Positions 1 to 9,482 are shown, counted from the first letter of the stretch. The stretch: DNA of 64,000 nucleotides from Desulfovibrionaceae bacterium (GCA_019421865.1 JAHZEL010000004.1:1-64000), one strand, 5' to 3'. A program made the numbers and translations. The notes: generated by a model from the sequence alone, not told the origin.

Positions 1-215
1 AGGCGCTCGTTTGAGCCGCTGTGCCTCAGCGCGTTTTCGAGTTATGCCCATTTCGACCCGTCTTGTCAAACACTTTTTTCCACTTTTTTCGTTATTTTTG
101 AATTTTTATTCGTAACTATTCAATAATACATAATAAAAATATCACTTTTCTGCCGGATACAACCTCCAAAATACGCTGTCCGGCCCCTTTTCCACCTCCA
201 GAGGTCTAAAAAAAC

Positions 216-259
216 AAAAAAGCAGAGGCAGAGAAAAACTCTCCACCCCTGCTTTTTAT
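216..259 (-). terminator. Terminator of the mtn operon
   Basis: An imperfect hairpin with AAAAAGCAG / CTGCTTTTT outer arms lies 30 bases past the mtnP stop. Read leftward it ends in a run of T residues, as expected for a rho-independent terminator. The 215 bases before it hold no gene; 60-150 is AT-rich and may be the promoter of a leftward gene outside the window. Confidence 0.75.
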
Positions 260-289
260 TGCATACGCCTGACGACAGATCTTCCTGCC

Positions 290-1039
290 TCAGCCAATCT
301 TCGGAACAACTCGCCGGAAAAGTTCCAGCACCTTTTCGGCATTGGCCTGTGCCACGGCAAGAATAGCCTCCCAGGTTACGGAATCATCCACCTTCCAGGA
401 GTCATAGTCCGTGCTCATGGCAACGGCGGCATACGGAATGCCCAGTTCATTGGCCATGATCGCCTCCGTGGCGATGCTCATATTGATGATGTCCGCCCCC
501 CAGAGACGGAACATTCTGGATTCCGCTCTGGTGGAAAAACGCGGCCCTTCTATGGTGACGACGGTTCCGCCGTCATGAAAACGGTAACCGAGCGCTCTGA
601 GCTCTTCAGCCATCACCTTTCTCAATCCGGCATCGAAGGGGGCGGCCATGGCCGTATGCACGGGATGCCCCGGCTCGAACGAGTCAAAAAAGCTCAAGGC
701 TCTCGACCGGGTAAAATCAATGAACTGATCCGGCAGAATCAGATCGCCACGCTCGATCTCCTCCCGAAGCGATCCGACGGCAGTGCTGGCCAGCACATGA
801 GTGCAGCCCGCCGCCTTCAACGCCCAAATGTTGGCGCGATAATTCACCTGCGTAGGAGAAATGGTATGCTGCCGCCCGTGCCGCGCAAGAAGAACAACGG
901 GCACTCCGGCAATGACCCCTTCCCGCAGTGAACTGGAGGGATCGCCGTAGGGCGTGCTTTCCGTGATGTCTCGGACAATCTCAAAAAGAGAAGGATCGTC
1001 CAGTCCGCTGCCACCGATGATGCCGATTTTACTGCTCAT
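290..1039 (-). CDS. mtnP: S-methyl-5'-thioadenosine phosphorylase (PNP/MTAP family)
   Basis: Phosphorolyses 5'-methylthioadenosine (and often 5'-deoxyadenosine) to adenine and the ribose-1-phosphate derivative. The 249-residue protein has the N-terminal IGIIGGSG phosphate loop, the ARHGR segment, and the late NMS...TDYDSW region that binds purine and ribose in trimeric MTA phosphorylases. Length is normal for the family. It is the last gene of a minus-strand set after mtnA and a class II aldolase, so it feeds them substrate. A TATAAT-like box reads leftward at 1099-1104, which could give mtnP its own promoter. MTA and purine phosphorylases are closely related; the mtnA neighbour favours MTA. 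Confidence 0.93.
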   Translation of the reverse strand: MSSKIGIIGGSGLDDPSLFEIVRDITESTPYGDPSSSLREGVIAGVPVVLLARHGRQHTISPTQVNYRANIWALKAAGCTHVLASTAVGSLREEIERGDLILPDQFIDFTRSRALSFFDSFEPGHPVHTAMAAPFDAGLRKVMAEELRALGYRFHDGGTVVTIEGPRFSTRAESRMFRLWGADIINMSIATEAIMANELGIPYAAVAMSTDYDSWKVDDSVTWEAILAVAQANAEKVLELFRRVVPKIG

Positions 1040-1205
1040 GATTATTCATCCCGTCGCTGTTGTCTGCCCGGCTCCGTCAAAAGCCGGAGATCGCGTCTAT
1101 TATATTATGATATAAGAAGGCTGTGTCTCTTTCAGGCTGCCGTCCCCTCGCAAGACAGTCCTCTCCCCGCCCTGACCTCCGTTTCGCCTATCCGCTGCGC
1201 AGCGA

Positions 1206-1811
1206 TCAGCAGGGAATGTATCCCTGCGACAGCATGTACAAAAGATCCCGCATATGATCGACATCGGGAGCGTACATGATGAATCCGTCGGGATGCCCGG
1301 TCATGGCGATGACGCCGTCTGCCGGATGCTGCCGCACAAGCTCGGCAACGCTGCGGGCCATGTCGGGCGTTCCGAAGGCCGCTTCGGGAGCCGTGGCAGG
1401 CGCCTTTCCCGCCATGAGCTGACCGTACAGTCCGGCATGGTGAAGATGAATGACGCATCCCGTCACGGGAGAAGCTTCATAGACAGCCGCGTGCGTCATG
1501 GACTCGGAACTGGCCTGGGCCGGGCCCGACGACCAGACGGTATTGGTGTCGATGTCGCAACGGGTGACGAGGCAGTAGCCCTCACGGCCCAGTACAGGAA
1601 TATGTCCCGTCGCGGTGGCCGTCACCACAAATCCGTTATCAGCCCGCAGGGAAAGATTTCCGTATCCGACGCCGTTTTCCAGTACGCCTACAAGTCCCGC
1701 TTTGACCAGATCGGAGCGCAGATCGTTCAGGGCCTCCCAGGCGGGATGCTCCGGCGCCGGACCAAGTTCATGCACACAGCGGAACTTGATGTATCCTTCA
1801 TCTCTGTTCAC
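1206..1811 (-). CDS. Class II aldolase/adducin family protein, probable 5-(methylthio)ribulose-1-phosphate aldolase
   Basis: A 201-residue zinc-dependent aldolase-fold protein. The GTG start at 1811 is chosen because GAGGA lies just upstream and the mtnA stop at 1820 immediately precedes it; a longer frame starting at 1871 would overlap mtnA. The HLHH metal motif near residue 120 and the downstream region ending in an Asp-His pair fit the fuculose-phosphate aldolase/MtnB superfamily. Lying between mtnA and mtnP, it most likely cleaves methylthioribulose-1-phosphate to dihydroxyacetone phosphate and methylthioacetaldehyde (the DHAP shunt). The alternative is the MtnB dehydratase of the classical salvage pathway, but no mtnC, mtnD or mtnK gene is nearby. 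Fold is sure, exact reaction is inferred. Confidence 0.8.
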   Translation of the reverse strand: MNRDEGYIKFRCVHELGPAPEHPAWEALNDLRSDLVKAGLVGVLENGVGYGNLSLRADNGFVVTATATGHIPVLGREGYCLVTRCDIDTNTVWSSGPAQASSESMTHAAVYEASPVTGCVIHLHHAGLYGQLMAGKAPATAPEAAFGTPDMARSVAELVRQHPADGVIAMTGHPDGFIMYAPDVDHMRDLLYMLSQGYIPC

Positions 1812-1819
1812 TTTTTTCC

Positions 1820-2926
1820 TCACGCGTGTTCCGGATACAGGGAAAGAATCCCCTTCTCCGAAGCTTTGCACACGCCTCTCTCCGTTATGAGTCCGGTAAT
1901 GAGACGTGCCGGAGTTACGTCGAACGCCCAGTTCCGGGCCGGCGTATCCTGCGGGCAGATGAGCACGCTTTCCGCCTCTCCCGCTTCCGAAAGACCGTTC
2001 ATGCGGCGAACCTCGTCCGCCCCCCGCTCTTCTATGGGAATATCGCGCACGCCGTTGCGCAGGGAAAAATCGAACGTGGAGGACGGAAGCGCCACATAAA
2101 AGGGAATCCCGTTGTCGGCGGCAGCAAGCGCCTTGAGATAGGTGCCGATCTTGTTGGCGGCATCGCCGCAGCGCGTCACGCGGTCGGCTCCGGTAATGAC
2201 CATGTCCACCATGCCGTGCTGCATGAGATGGCCGCCGGCATTGTCGACGATGAGATCATGGGGAACGCCGTGTCTGCCGAGTTCCCAGGCGGTCAGGGCC
2301 GCGCCCTGATTGCGCGGACGCGTTTCATCCACCCACACATGAACGTCGATACCGGCATCAAAGGCCGCATAAACCGGAGACAGCGCTGAGCCGTAATCCA
2401 CGAAGGCCAGCCACCCGGCATTGCAGTGCGTAAGAATGTTCACCGGGCGTCCGGGATGTCGGTCCGCTGCATCTTTAATAAGGGAAAGACCGTGCAGACC
2501 TATCCGACGGCAGAACTCCGCATCCTCATCGGCAACAGCCTTCGCTTCGGCATGGGCGGCACGTTCCGCGTCCTGACCGGAAAGCCCTGCCATGGCCCTT
2601 TTCTGACGCTCAAGCGCCCAGACCAGATTGGCGGCCGTCGGTCTTGTGAGACGCAGCTCTTCCATGCTGCGTTCCATGAACGCCGCAAAATCTCCAGCCG
2701 GAGCCGTACGGGCCGCCACCCACACGCCCCACGCCGCAGCGGCGCCGATAAGTCCCGCCCCGCGGATCCACATCTCACGAATGGCGCGGCACACGTCATC
2801 CACGCTGCGCAGCGCACGAATGCGAAACTCGTGCGGCAGCGCCGTCTGGTCGATGATGAACAGCGTTTCCGCCTCGCCTTCGCCTTCCGTCCAGATGGTA
2901 CGGTAATGTTTTCCATTCACATTCAT
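1820..2926 (-). CDS. mtnA: S-methyl-5-thioribose-1-phosphate isomerase
   Basis: Converts methylthioribose-1-phosphate to methylthioribulose-1-phosphate. The 368-residue product starts MNVNGKHYR; the open frame runs ten codons further upstream, but homologues start near this Met. The N-terminal IRGAGLIGAAAAWG segment, the central NILTHCNAGWLA (catalytic Cys) and the ITGADRV segment (catalytic Asp) are typical of MtnA within the eIF2B-like fold. The stop overlaps the ribosome-binding site of the downstream aldolase, so the two are translationally coupled. It stands 10 bases after the AMIN gene stop and may share its transcript. Confidence 0.95.
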   Translation of the reverse strand: MNVNGKHYRTIWTEGEGEAETLFIIDQTALPHEFRIRALRSVDDVCRAIREMWIRGAGLIGAAAAWGVWVAARTAPAGDFAAFMERSMEELRLTRPTAANLVWALERQKRAMAGLSGQDAERAAHAEAKAVADEDAEFCRRIGLHGLSLIKDAADRHPGRPVNILTHCNAGWLAFVDYGSALSPVYAAFDAGIDVHVWVDETRPRNQGAALTAWELGRHGVPHDLIVDNAGGHLMQHGMVDMVITGADRVTRCGDAANKIGTYLKALAAADNGIPFYVALPSSTFDFSLRNGVRDIPIEERGADEVRRMNGLSEAGEAESVLICPQDTPARNWAFDVTPARLITGLITERGVCKASEKGILSLYPEHA

Positions 2927-2936
2927 GGAGGATCCC

Positions 2937-3986
2937 CTACTGAATGCGAAGCTCAAGCGCGTTGCGGTTCAAGGGCACCAGCGCCGCCTTGCCCTGTGTC
3001 TTCATATCAAACACGATACGGGTCTTGTCGTCGTGCTGGCCCACGCGCACCGCCCGGATAAGGCGATTGCTCGGCACCTTCGGCACCTGCACTTCCCAGT
3101 TTCCGGCAAGATCCAGCACGATGCGATCAGGATTCTCCAGCGAAAAATAGTGACCGACCATCGGAGCATTGCCCTGAAGAATCAGTTTGATCTGGCTGCC
3201 GTGCATGGCGAACCGGGCGGACGTCACCACTCTTTCATACCGAGGTTCGGCTTTTTCCGTTTTCTCCGCAGGCATTTCCGCGGAAGTCTCGCCGGTCATG
3301 TCGGCACGAACCTCGGCAAGCGCCTGACTCGCAGGACTGCCGGATTCCACGCCGCCCTTCCGTTCCGAAGCTTCCGTCTTTTCCTCCGCAGCAGCGGAAG
3401 GCTTCACAGTCTCGCCTTCTTCCCTGCTCTCCGCAGCAACAGAAACCACGGGCAGAGGCTCGTTGCCAGATGCGGCAGCGCTCTCGTCCTTCTGCGCGGA
3501 CTCAGCAGGCTTGCGGGCGGCGTCATCGCCCTTTTCTTCAAGCTCAATACGTGCCGTCGAATCGGCATCACTCTTCTTTTCCGGCTGAACCTGAGCAGAT
3601 TCTGCCGGTTTCGGGTCAGCCGCCTTCGAAACGGCTTCCGCCGCTTTTTCACTCTTCTCAGGTGCAGCGGCCTTCGGCGCTGCCACGGGCGCGGCGTCCT
3701 TCTTTTCCTGCGTCTTTACGAGAGACGCCGCCTCTTCCTTCTCCGGAGCCTTCGGTTCCTCACGGACAGCGTTCTCCGCTTTCCGCTCTACGGTAGAAGA
3801 TTCCTGAGTGGTCAGGTGTCCGGCTTCCGTCCTGTTTTCCTGATACGCCGTCAATCCGACGAGTTTTCCCGATATTTCCGAACGTCCGGCCTCATAGCCG
3901 GGATCGTCCCTGAGCATGGCGGCAACGCCTACGGCGACGGACAGCATGGCACCTGCGTAGACGAAAAGACGCACTGTTCTGCGCAT
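2937..3986 (-). CDS. AMIN-domain envelope protein
   Basis: A 349-residue protein with an N-terminal hydrophobic anchor or signal (residues 5-25), a long low-complexity linker (about 40-245) rich in Ala, Glu, Lys and Pro, and a C-terminal AMIN domain (about 250-349) containing the IVLDLAGNW strand. AMIN domains localise periplasmic proteins to peptidoglycan or the envelope. The linker would let the domain span the periplasm. No catalytic domain such as an amidase or secretin is attached, so it is probably an adaptor. It precedes mtnA by 10 bases; that link is probably positional. Confidence 0.8.
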   Translation of the reverse strand: MRRTVRLFVYAGAMLSVAVGVAAMLRDDPGYEAGRSEISGKLVGLTAYQENRTEAGHLTTQESSTVERKAENAVREEPKAPEKEEAASLVKTQEKKDAAPVAAPKAAAPEKSEKAAEAVSKAADPKPAESAQVQPEKKSDADSTARIELEEKGDDAARKPAESAQKDESAAASGNEPLPVVSVAAESREEGETVKPSAAAEEKTEASERKGGVESGSPASQALAEVRADMTGETSAEMPAEKTEKAEPRYERVVTSARFAMHGSQIKLILQGNAPMVGHYFSLENPDRIVLDLAGNWEVQVPKVPSNRLIRAVRVGQHDDKTRIVFDMKTQGKAALVPLNRNALELRIQ

Positions 3987-4126
3987 ATGATCCTCTCAAG
4001 CTTCATGCATGAAGCGGTTTTCCTCCCTCTATAGCCGACATCGCCGGGCAATGACAAGCAGGCCCGATCATGTGAAAAATTCTGCCACAGTGGACGCTCG
4101 GAGCTTTTTCCTATACACCCATTTCC

Positions 4127-4480
4127 ATGCATGAACTTTCCCTTATGGCAAGCGTTATGGACATTGCGCAGGAAGAGCTGGCGAGGCACGGAGCCACCAG
4201 ACTCACCCTTCTGCGCATACGGCACGGCATTCTTGATCAGGTTCAACCGGACGCCATGCGCATGGCCTTCGAGGTCATGACCGCAGGAACGCCCCACGAA
4301 GGAGCGAAGCTGGAGCTGGTGGAAGAGCCGCTTCGTCTCTGCTGCTGCCTGTGCGGGCACTCGTTCGCTCCAAAAAGCAGAGACGCCATGTACGCTCCCT
4401 GCCCTGCCTGCGGCGAAACCGCTCCTTTCCGCGTTGAGGGAGGGGAAGGCATTTTTCTCGACCATCTGGAAGCGGAGTAA
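4127..4480 (+). CDS. hypA: Hydrogenase nickel incorporation protein HypA
   Basis: Delivers nickel to the [NiFe] or [NiFeSe] hydrogenase large subunit together with HypB. The 117-residue protein begins MHELS, whose His2 and Glu3 bind nickel, and has the structural zinc site from CxxC pairs at about residues 73/76 and 92/95. Length is standard. It is followed 41 bases later by hypB. A TATACA box at 4112-4117 lies close to the start codon, so the transcript leader would be very short or the true promoter lies further upstream. Confidence 0.96.
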   Translation: MHELSLMASVMDIAQEELARHGATRLTLLRIRHGILDQVQPDAMRMAFEVMTAGTPHEGAKLELVEEPLRLCCCLCGHSFAPKSRDAMYAPCPACGETAPFRVEGGEGIFLDHLEAE

Positions 4481-4521
4481 CCCTGCGCTTCTTTTCATAC
4501 CTGAACATTTCGAGGCATATC

Positions 4522-5190
4522 ATGGAAATTCCCGTTGTCCGCAACGTACTGGAAGCCAATGACCGCATTGCCGCGCGCCTTCGCGCCGACTTCGCCCGTC
4601 GCGGCACTCTCGTGCTCAATCTCATCAGCTCCCCCGGTTCCGGCAAGACGTCCCTTCTGGAACGCACGCTGAACGACCTTTCGGGAGAATTCCGCATGGC
4701 CGTGATCGAAGGTGACCTTCAGACCGACAACGACGCCCGCCGCGTGGCGGCTTCCGGCGCACAGGCCGTACAGATCAATACCGAAGGCGGATGCCACCTC
4801 AACAGCAGCATGGTCAGCGAAGCCCTGCAGGCGCTCAACTGCGAAGAGCTCGACATCCTCTTCATCGAAAACGTGGGCAACCTGGTCTGCCCCACGGAAT
4901 TCGACTGCGGGGAAGACGCCAAGATCGCGCTGCTCAGCGTGACGGAAGGCGACGACAAGCCGCAGAAGTATCCGTATCTGTTCCACAAGGCCAAAGCCAT
5001 GGTCCTCAACAAGATCGACCTGCTCCCCTATGTGGACTTCGACGTGCAGAAGGCCCGCGCCCATGCGCGTGCGCTGAACGCCGACCTTGCCGTCATGGAA
5101 GTTTCCTGCCGCAGCCGCGAAGGCCTCGACGCCTGGTACAACTGGCTGCGCGCTGCAAGAAAAGCCAAGAAAGAAGCCGCCCATGAGTGA
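4522..5190 (+). CDS. hypB: Hydrogenase nickel incorporation GTPase HypB
   Basis: GTPase that powers nickel delivery to hydrogenase. The 222-residue protein has the P-loop SSPGSGKTS near residues 36-44, the ENVGNLVCP segment carrying the conserved metal-binding Cys, and the NKIDLLPY guanine-specificity motif. It lacks the histidine-rich N-terminal tail and CxxCGC site found in some HypB proteins, so nickel storage is not expected. Its last eight bases overlap the start of folC. Confidence 0.96.
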   Translation: MEIPVVRNVLEANDRIAARLRADFARRGTLVLNLISSPGSGKTSLLERTLNDLSGEFRMAVIEGDLQTDNDARRVAASGAQAVQINTEGGCHLNSSMVSEALQALNCEELDILFIENVGNLVCPTEFDCGEDAKIALLSVTEGDDKPQKYPYLFHKAKAMVLNKIDLLPYVDFDVQKARAHARALNADLAVMEVSCRSREGLDAWYNWLRAARKAKKEAAHE

Positions 5191-6547
5191 GACTCCCGCC
5201 TGCTGCCGTCTTCCCGAAGACGCGCCCTTCCGCACCTATGAGGATGTGATCCGTCATCTGGATTCTCTGGGACTTTTCCACATGGACATGGGGCTGGACC
5301 GCATGAAGCGTGCCCTGCACGCGCTCGGCCTCGACAAGTTCCGCTGCCCGGCCGTACAGATCGTCGGCACCAACGGCAAAGGGTCGACGTCGGTCTTTCT
5401 GCAGTCCATTGCCATGGCCCACGGTCTGAACGCCGGACTGTACACCTCGCCTCACTTCGTCTGGCCTGAGGAGCGCATACGGCAGAATCACACCATGCTT
5501 CCCCGGCGCGTCTGGCCCGCCCTTGCCTCTGAAGCCGTGAAGGCCGAAAAGGATCTCACCTACTTCGAGCTGCTCACCGTGATGGCGGCTTCCGCGTTTC
5601 AGACCAGCGAGAGCGACCTCATGATCTTCGAGGCCGGACTCGGCGGCCGTTACGACGCCACGACGGCGCTGCCTGTGGACATGGTGTGCTTTGTTCCCAT
5701 AGGCATGGATCACATGAACGTGCTCGGCGACACGCTGGCCGCCATTGCCGACGACAAGTCCGATGCCCTGCGCGCAGGCGTATCCGTGGCCGTCAGCGCT
5801 CCGCAGGAGGAAGAAGTCCGAAACATTCTGCGAAACAAGGCCGATGAACGCGGCATAGCCCTGTGCAGCGCCCCCTCTTCCAGGGGATGCGACGGCAACA
5901 GATCCGGCATGGCCCTGTGGGAAGACCTTCCCGACGACCTCAAGGAATGTGCCGTTCTGCCGGAAGACGTTGAACTCAGTCTGCGCGGACCGCATCAGCG
6001 CATGAACGCCCAGACCGCCGTACTGGCCTGGGTCATGCTCTGCCGCCTCCACAACTGGAAAACCGACCGGCATACCATTGCCCTCGGCCTGAGCCGCGCC
6101 TTCATTCCCGGCCGGCTGCAGTTCGTGCCCGCAGGAAAGACGCATCCCGCCATGTGGCTGGACGGCGCGCACAATCCTCACGGCATGACAGCGCTTCTTA
6201 GGGCCGTTGACCAGATGCGCGAAGAAGAACGCCCCGGCGCCGTCGTCTTTTCCTGCCTTGCCGACAAGCAGCCGGAAAAGCTCACGCAGCTTGTGCTCCA
6301 GCTCTCCGGAAACGTTCCGCTTTTCGTCCCCGCCATCAAGGATAACCCGAGAGCCGCGTCGGCCGCCGATCTGGCGGCGCTGCTCGGAAGCCGTGCTACG
6401 GTTGCGGACTCGCTGGAAGACGCCATACGCCATGCGCAGGCGGCTGCGGGAGAAAAGCCCGTGCTTGTCTGCGGATCGCTCTATCTTCTTTCGGAAGTCT
6501 TTGAAATGTGGCCCTCGCTGCTCGAACCGGCAAGGCAGGCCATCTGA
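5183..6547 (+). CDS. folC: Bifunctional folylpolyglutamate synthase/dihydrofolate synthase
   Basis: Mur-ligase-family enzyme that adds glutamate to (dihydro)folate. The start is the ATG at 5183, overlapping the hypB stop (ATGAGTGA), giving 454 residues; the open frame extends upstream only inside hypB. Key motifs are the ATP loop GTNGKGSTS, the FEAGLGGRYDATT segment and LDGAHNPHG near the C-terminus, all diagnostic of FolC. Its overlap with hypB suggests a co-transcribed hypA-hypB-folC-selA set. Confidence 0.94.
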   Translation: MSETPACCRLPEDAPFRTYEDVIRHLDSLGLFHMDMGLDRMKRALHALGLDKFRCPAVQIVGTNGKGSTSVFLQSIAMAHGLNAGLYTSPHFVWPEERIRQNHTMLPRRVWPALASEAVKAEKDLTYFELLTVMAASAFQTSESDLMIFEAGLGGRYDATTALPVDMVCFVPIGMDHMNVLGDTLAAIADDKSDALRAGVSVAVSAPQEEEVRNILRNKADERGIALCSAPSSRGCDGNRSGMALWEDLPDDLKECAVLPEDVELSLRGPHQRMNAQTAVLAWVMLCRLHNWKTDRHTIALGLSRAFIPGRLQFVPAGKTHPAMWLDGAHNPHGMTALLRAVDQMREEERPGAVVFSCLADKQPEKLTQLVLQLSGNVPLFVPAIKDNPRAASAADLAALLGSRATVADSLEDAIRHAQAAAGEKPVLVCGSLYLLSEVFEMWPSLLEPARQAI

Positions 6548-6610
6548 ACGACGGGGCCGAGCCGCCCTCAAGACAAGTCCCGACGCGCTGCCGTCGGAAC
6601 GGGAGATGCC

Positions 6611-8011
6611 ATGTCGTCACTATTCCGCCACCTTCCCTCGGTGGATTTCTGCCTGCACTGGCTGGAAGAACGCTTTTCCCATATGCCGCACGGCGTGCTT
6701 CTGGAATGCTGCCGCGCCGTGCTTGACGATCTGCGGGAAGACATCCGGGCCGCACGCATCACGGACGCCTCCGAACTTTCGCCCGAGGCTGTGCAGAGCC
6801 GTCTGACGCTGGCCGTCAAACAGAAGGAAAAGCCCAGATTCAGACGCGTGATCAACGGCGCGGGCGTGGTGGTTCATACCAATCTCGGCCGCTCCGTTCT
6901 GGCCGAAGAGGCGCAGGAGGCCGTACGCATCGCCGCCTCCGGCTACAGTAATCTGGAGTTCAATCTTGAAACCGGAGAGCGCGGCAGCCGCATCAGTCTG
7001 GTGGAAGAGCTGCTGTGCGAGCTGACCGGTGCCGAAGCCGCCCTGGTGGTAAACAACAACGCCGCCGCCGTGCTGCTCATGCTCGACACGCTGTGCAAGG
7101 GAGGAGAAGTCATCCTCTCCCGCGGACAACTTGTGGAAATAGGCGGAAGCTTCCGCATTCCCGACGTCATGGAGCGCAGCGGGGCAACTCTGAAGGAAGT
7201 GGGAACCACTAACCGCACCCATCTTGCCGACTATGAAAAGGCGCTGTCGGATCAGACCCGCGCCGTACTCTGGGTGCACCCTTCCAACTACCGCATCATA
7301 GGGTTCCATTCCTCCGTTCCGGCTGCGGAGCTGGCCGATCTGGCCCATGCCCACAATCTTCCGCTGCTGGAGGATCTCGGCAGCGGCAGCCTGATGGACT
7401 TCTCCCGCTGGGGACTGCATGACGAGCCCACGGTGCCGGAAGTGCTGCGTCAGGGCACGGACGTCGTCACCTTTTCCGGCGACAAGGTGCTCGGCGGCCC
7501 GCAGGCCGGCATCATCGTGGGCAAAAAGGCCTACGTCGACCAGATGAAGAAAAATCAGCTTCTGCGCGCCCTGCGCTGCGACAAGCTGACGCTGGCCGCT
7601 CTGGAGGCCACGCTCCGCCTGTACCGCGATCCGGAAGAGGCCCGCCGCCGCATTCCCACGGTACGCCGCCTGAGCATGAGCGCGGACACGCTTCTTGCCC
7701 GGGCCGAAACGCTGCGCGGCATTCTGGCCGCCGAGCTCGCCGGACTGGCGGAATGCACCCTGAAAAACGACTTCTCCCGCGTGGGCGGAGGCTCCTTCCC
7801 CGAACAGGGCATGCCCACCACGCTGGTCTGCGTGCGACCGGAACGCCTGTCGGCCGCACGACTGAAAAAACGTCTTCTGAGCACGGAACCTCCGCTCGTG
7901 GGCAGACTGGAAGATCCCTGTTTCCAGCTTGACCCCCGCACGCTGGAGGAGGAAGACTTTCATGACGCGGCAAGGGTTCTGAAGGAAGCCCTGCAGAAGC
8001 AGGACGACTGA
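6611..8011 (+). CDS. selA: L-seryl-tRNA(Sec) selenium transferase
   Basis: PLP enzyme that converts seryl-tRNA(Sec) to selenocysteinyl-tRNA(Sec) using selenophosphate. The 466-residue length is normal. The PLP lysine is in SGDKVLGGPQAG (about residue 292), preceded by the GSGSLMDF segment; the N-terminal VINGAGVVVHTNLGRS signature is clear. The organism must therefore make selenoproteins; none is encoded here. Proximity to hypAB is suggestive, because [NiFeSe] hydrogenases need both systems, but selB and selC are not in the window. Confidence 0.96.
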   Translation: MSSLFRHLPSVDFCLHWLEERFSHMPHGVLLECCRAVLDDLREDIRAARITDASELSPEAVQSRLTLAVKQKEKPRFRRVINGAGVVVHTNLGRSVLAEEAQEAVRIAASGYSNLEFNLETGERGSRISLVEELLCELTGAEAALVVNNNAAAVLLMLDTLCKGGEVILSRGQLVEIGGSFRIPDVMERSGATLKEVGTTNRTHLADYEKALSDQTRAVLWVHPSNYRIIGFHSSVPAAELADLAHAHNLPLLEDLGSGSLMDFSRWGLHDEPTVPEVLRQGTDVVTFSGDKVLGGPQAGIIVGKKAYVDQMKKNQLLRALRCDKLTLAALEATLRLYRDPEEARRRIPTVRRLSMSADTLLARAETLRGILAAELAGLAECTLKNDFSRVGGGSFPEQGMPTTLVCVRPERLSAARLKKRLLSTEPPLVGRLEDPCFQLDPRTLEEEDFHDAARVLKEALQKQDD

Positions 8012-8070
8012 TAGTTCCCGTCCTGAGCCGCCGCTCCACAGCAACACCTTCATCAATATACGAGGTCATC

Positions 8071-9456
8071 ATGGACGAACTCGCCTCTTCTCCCAAGTCC
8101 GGCTGGGAAATCTACCGCTCGGACGAACACCGTCAGGCCATGTCGGCTCTGGCGGACGACTACATCCGCTTCATTTCCGACTGCAAGACCGAACGCGAAG
8201 CCGTATCCGGCGTCATCGAACGCCTGGAAAAGGCCGGCTATACCGAGGGATTCGGCACGGATAAAGGCTGGCAGGCCCTGCACGGCAAGGCCGTCTTCGT
8301 GGCCCGCAAAGGCCGCAGACCTCTTGCCGAAGGTATCCGCCTCATCAGCGCCCATACCGACAGCCCGAGACTCGACTTCAAGCAGCGTCCCCTCATGGAA
8401 CAGGTCGGCGTCGGACAGGCCAAGACCCACTACTACGGCGGCCTGCGCAAGTATCAGTGGTTTGCCCGTCCTCTTGCCATACACGGCGTAATCGTGAAGG
8501 CCGACGGCGAAAGCATCCGCGTCTGCCTCGGCGAACAGGAAAGCGAACCCGTCTTCACCATTGCCGATCTTCTGCCCCATCTTGCCCACAAGGACGCCGG
8601 ACTCAAGCTGTCCGACGCCTTCGACGCCGAAAAGCTCAACATCATTCTCGGTCATGAGCCCGTGCTCGCCGACGAGGAAAACGGCGAGGACAAGGCTCCC
8701 AAGGACGCCGTGAAGACCCGCATTCTTCAGCTGCTCAACGAAAAGTACGGCATCCGCGAAGACGACCTCATCTCGGCCGAACTTGAGGCCGTGCCTGCCG
8801 GTCCGGCCCGCTATGTGGGCCTCGACAAGGGCATCGTCGGCGGCTACGGCCAGGACGACCGCATCTGCGTCTACACGGCGCTCCGCGCCCTGCTCGATGC
8901 CGAGGATCCGGAATATACGAGCTGCCTCATCTTCTGGGACAAGGAAGAAATCGGCTCCGACGGTTCCACCGGCGCAAGCTCCCGCTTCTTCCAGTACTGC
9001 GTGGAAGACATGGCGGCATCCTGGGAACCGGAAACGCCGTTCCGCAAAATCATGATGAACACGAAGGCTCTCTCCGGCGACGTGCACGCCGCCGTGGATC
9101 CCGACTGGCAGGACCGCCACGAACTCAAGAACTCCGCCTTCTTCGGATACGGCGTGGCCTTCTGCAAGTTCACCGGCTCCCGCGGCAAATACGGCGCCAA
9201 CGACGCCCACCCCGAATATCTGGGCTGGATGCGCGGCGTGCTCGACGCCAGGAACATCCCGTGGCAGATGGCCGAACTCGGCAAGGTGGACGTAGGCGGC
9301 GGCGGTACCGTGGCCCTCTTCCTTGCCGCCTACGGCATGGACGTGGTGGACGCCGGCCCTGCCCTTCTCGGCATGCACAGCCCCTTCGAGCTTTCCTCCG
9401 TACCGGACATCTACTCCGCCAAGCTCGCCTATCAGGCGTTCATTGAAGCGAAGTAA
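8071..9456 (+). CDS. M18 family aspartyl-type aminopeptidase
   Basis: Cytosolic dizinc aminopeptidase of the M18 family, removing N-terminal (usually acidic) residues from peptides. The 461-residue protein has the first zinc ligand in SAHTDSPRLD (His near residue 95), the WDKEEIGS segment with catalytic Glu pair and metal ligand, and a C-terminal GMHSPFE with the last His ligand. It ends the plus-strand hyp-folC-sel run and is closed by the terminator at 9483. The preceding gene stop is 60 bases away, so it may be the last gene of that operon. Confidence 0.93.
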   Translation: MDELASSPKSGWEIYRSDEHRQAMSALADDYIRFISDCKTEREAVSGVIERLEKAGYTEGFGTDKGWQALHGKAVFVARKGRRPLAEGIRLISAHTDSPRLDFKQRPLMEQVGVGQAKTHYYGGLRKYQWFARPLAIHGVIVKADGESIRVCLGEQESEPVFTIADLLPHLAHKDAGLKLSDAFDAEKLNIILGHEPVLADEENGEDKAPKDAVKTRILQLLNEKYGIREDDLISAELEAVPAGPARYVGLDKGIVGGYGQDDRICVYTALRALLDAEDPEYTSCLIFWDKEEIGSDGSTGASSRFFQYCVEDMAASWEPETPFRKIMMNTKALSGDVHAAVDPDWQDRHELKNSAFFGYGVAFCKFTGSRGKYGANDAHPEYLGWMRGVLDARNIPWQMAELGKVDVGGGGTVALFLAAYGMDVVDAGPALLGMHSPFELSSVPDIYSAKLAYQAFIEAK

Positions 9457-9482
9457 GCGCTCCCTTACGAAATCCATTGCAT

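Noticed and set aside
4073..4092. TGTG...CACA before hypA as a Crp/HcpR site
   Set aside because: The spacing between half-sites is too long for the known motif and the inner bases do not match.
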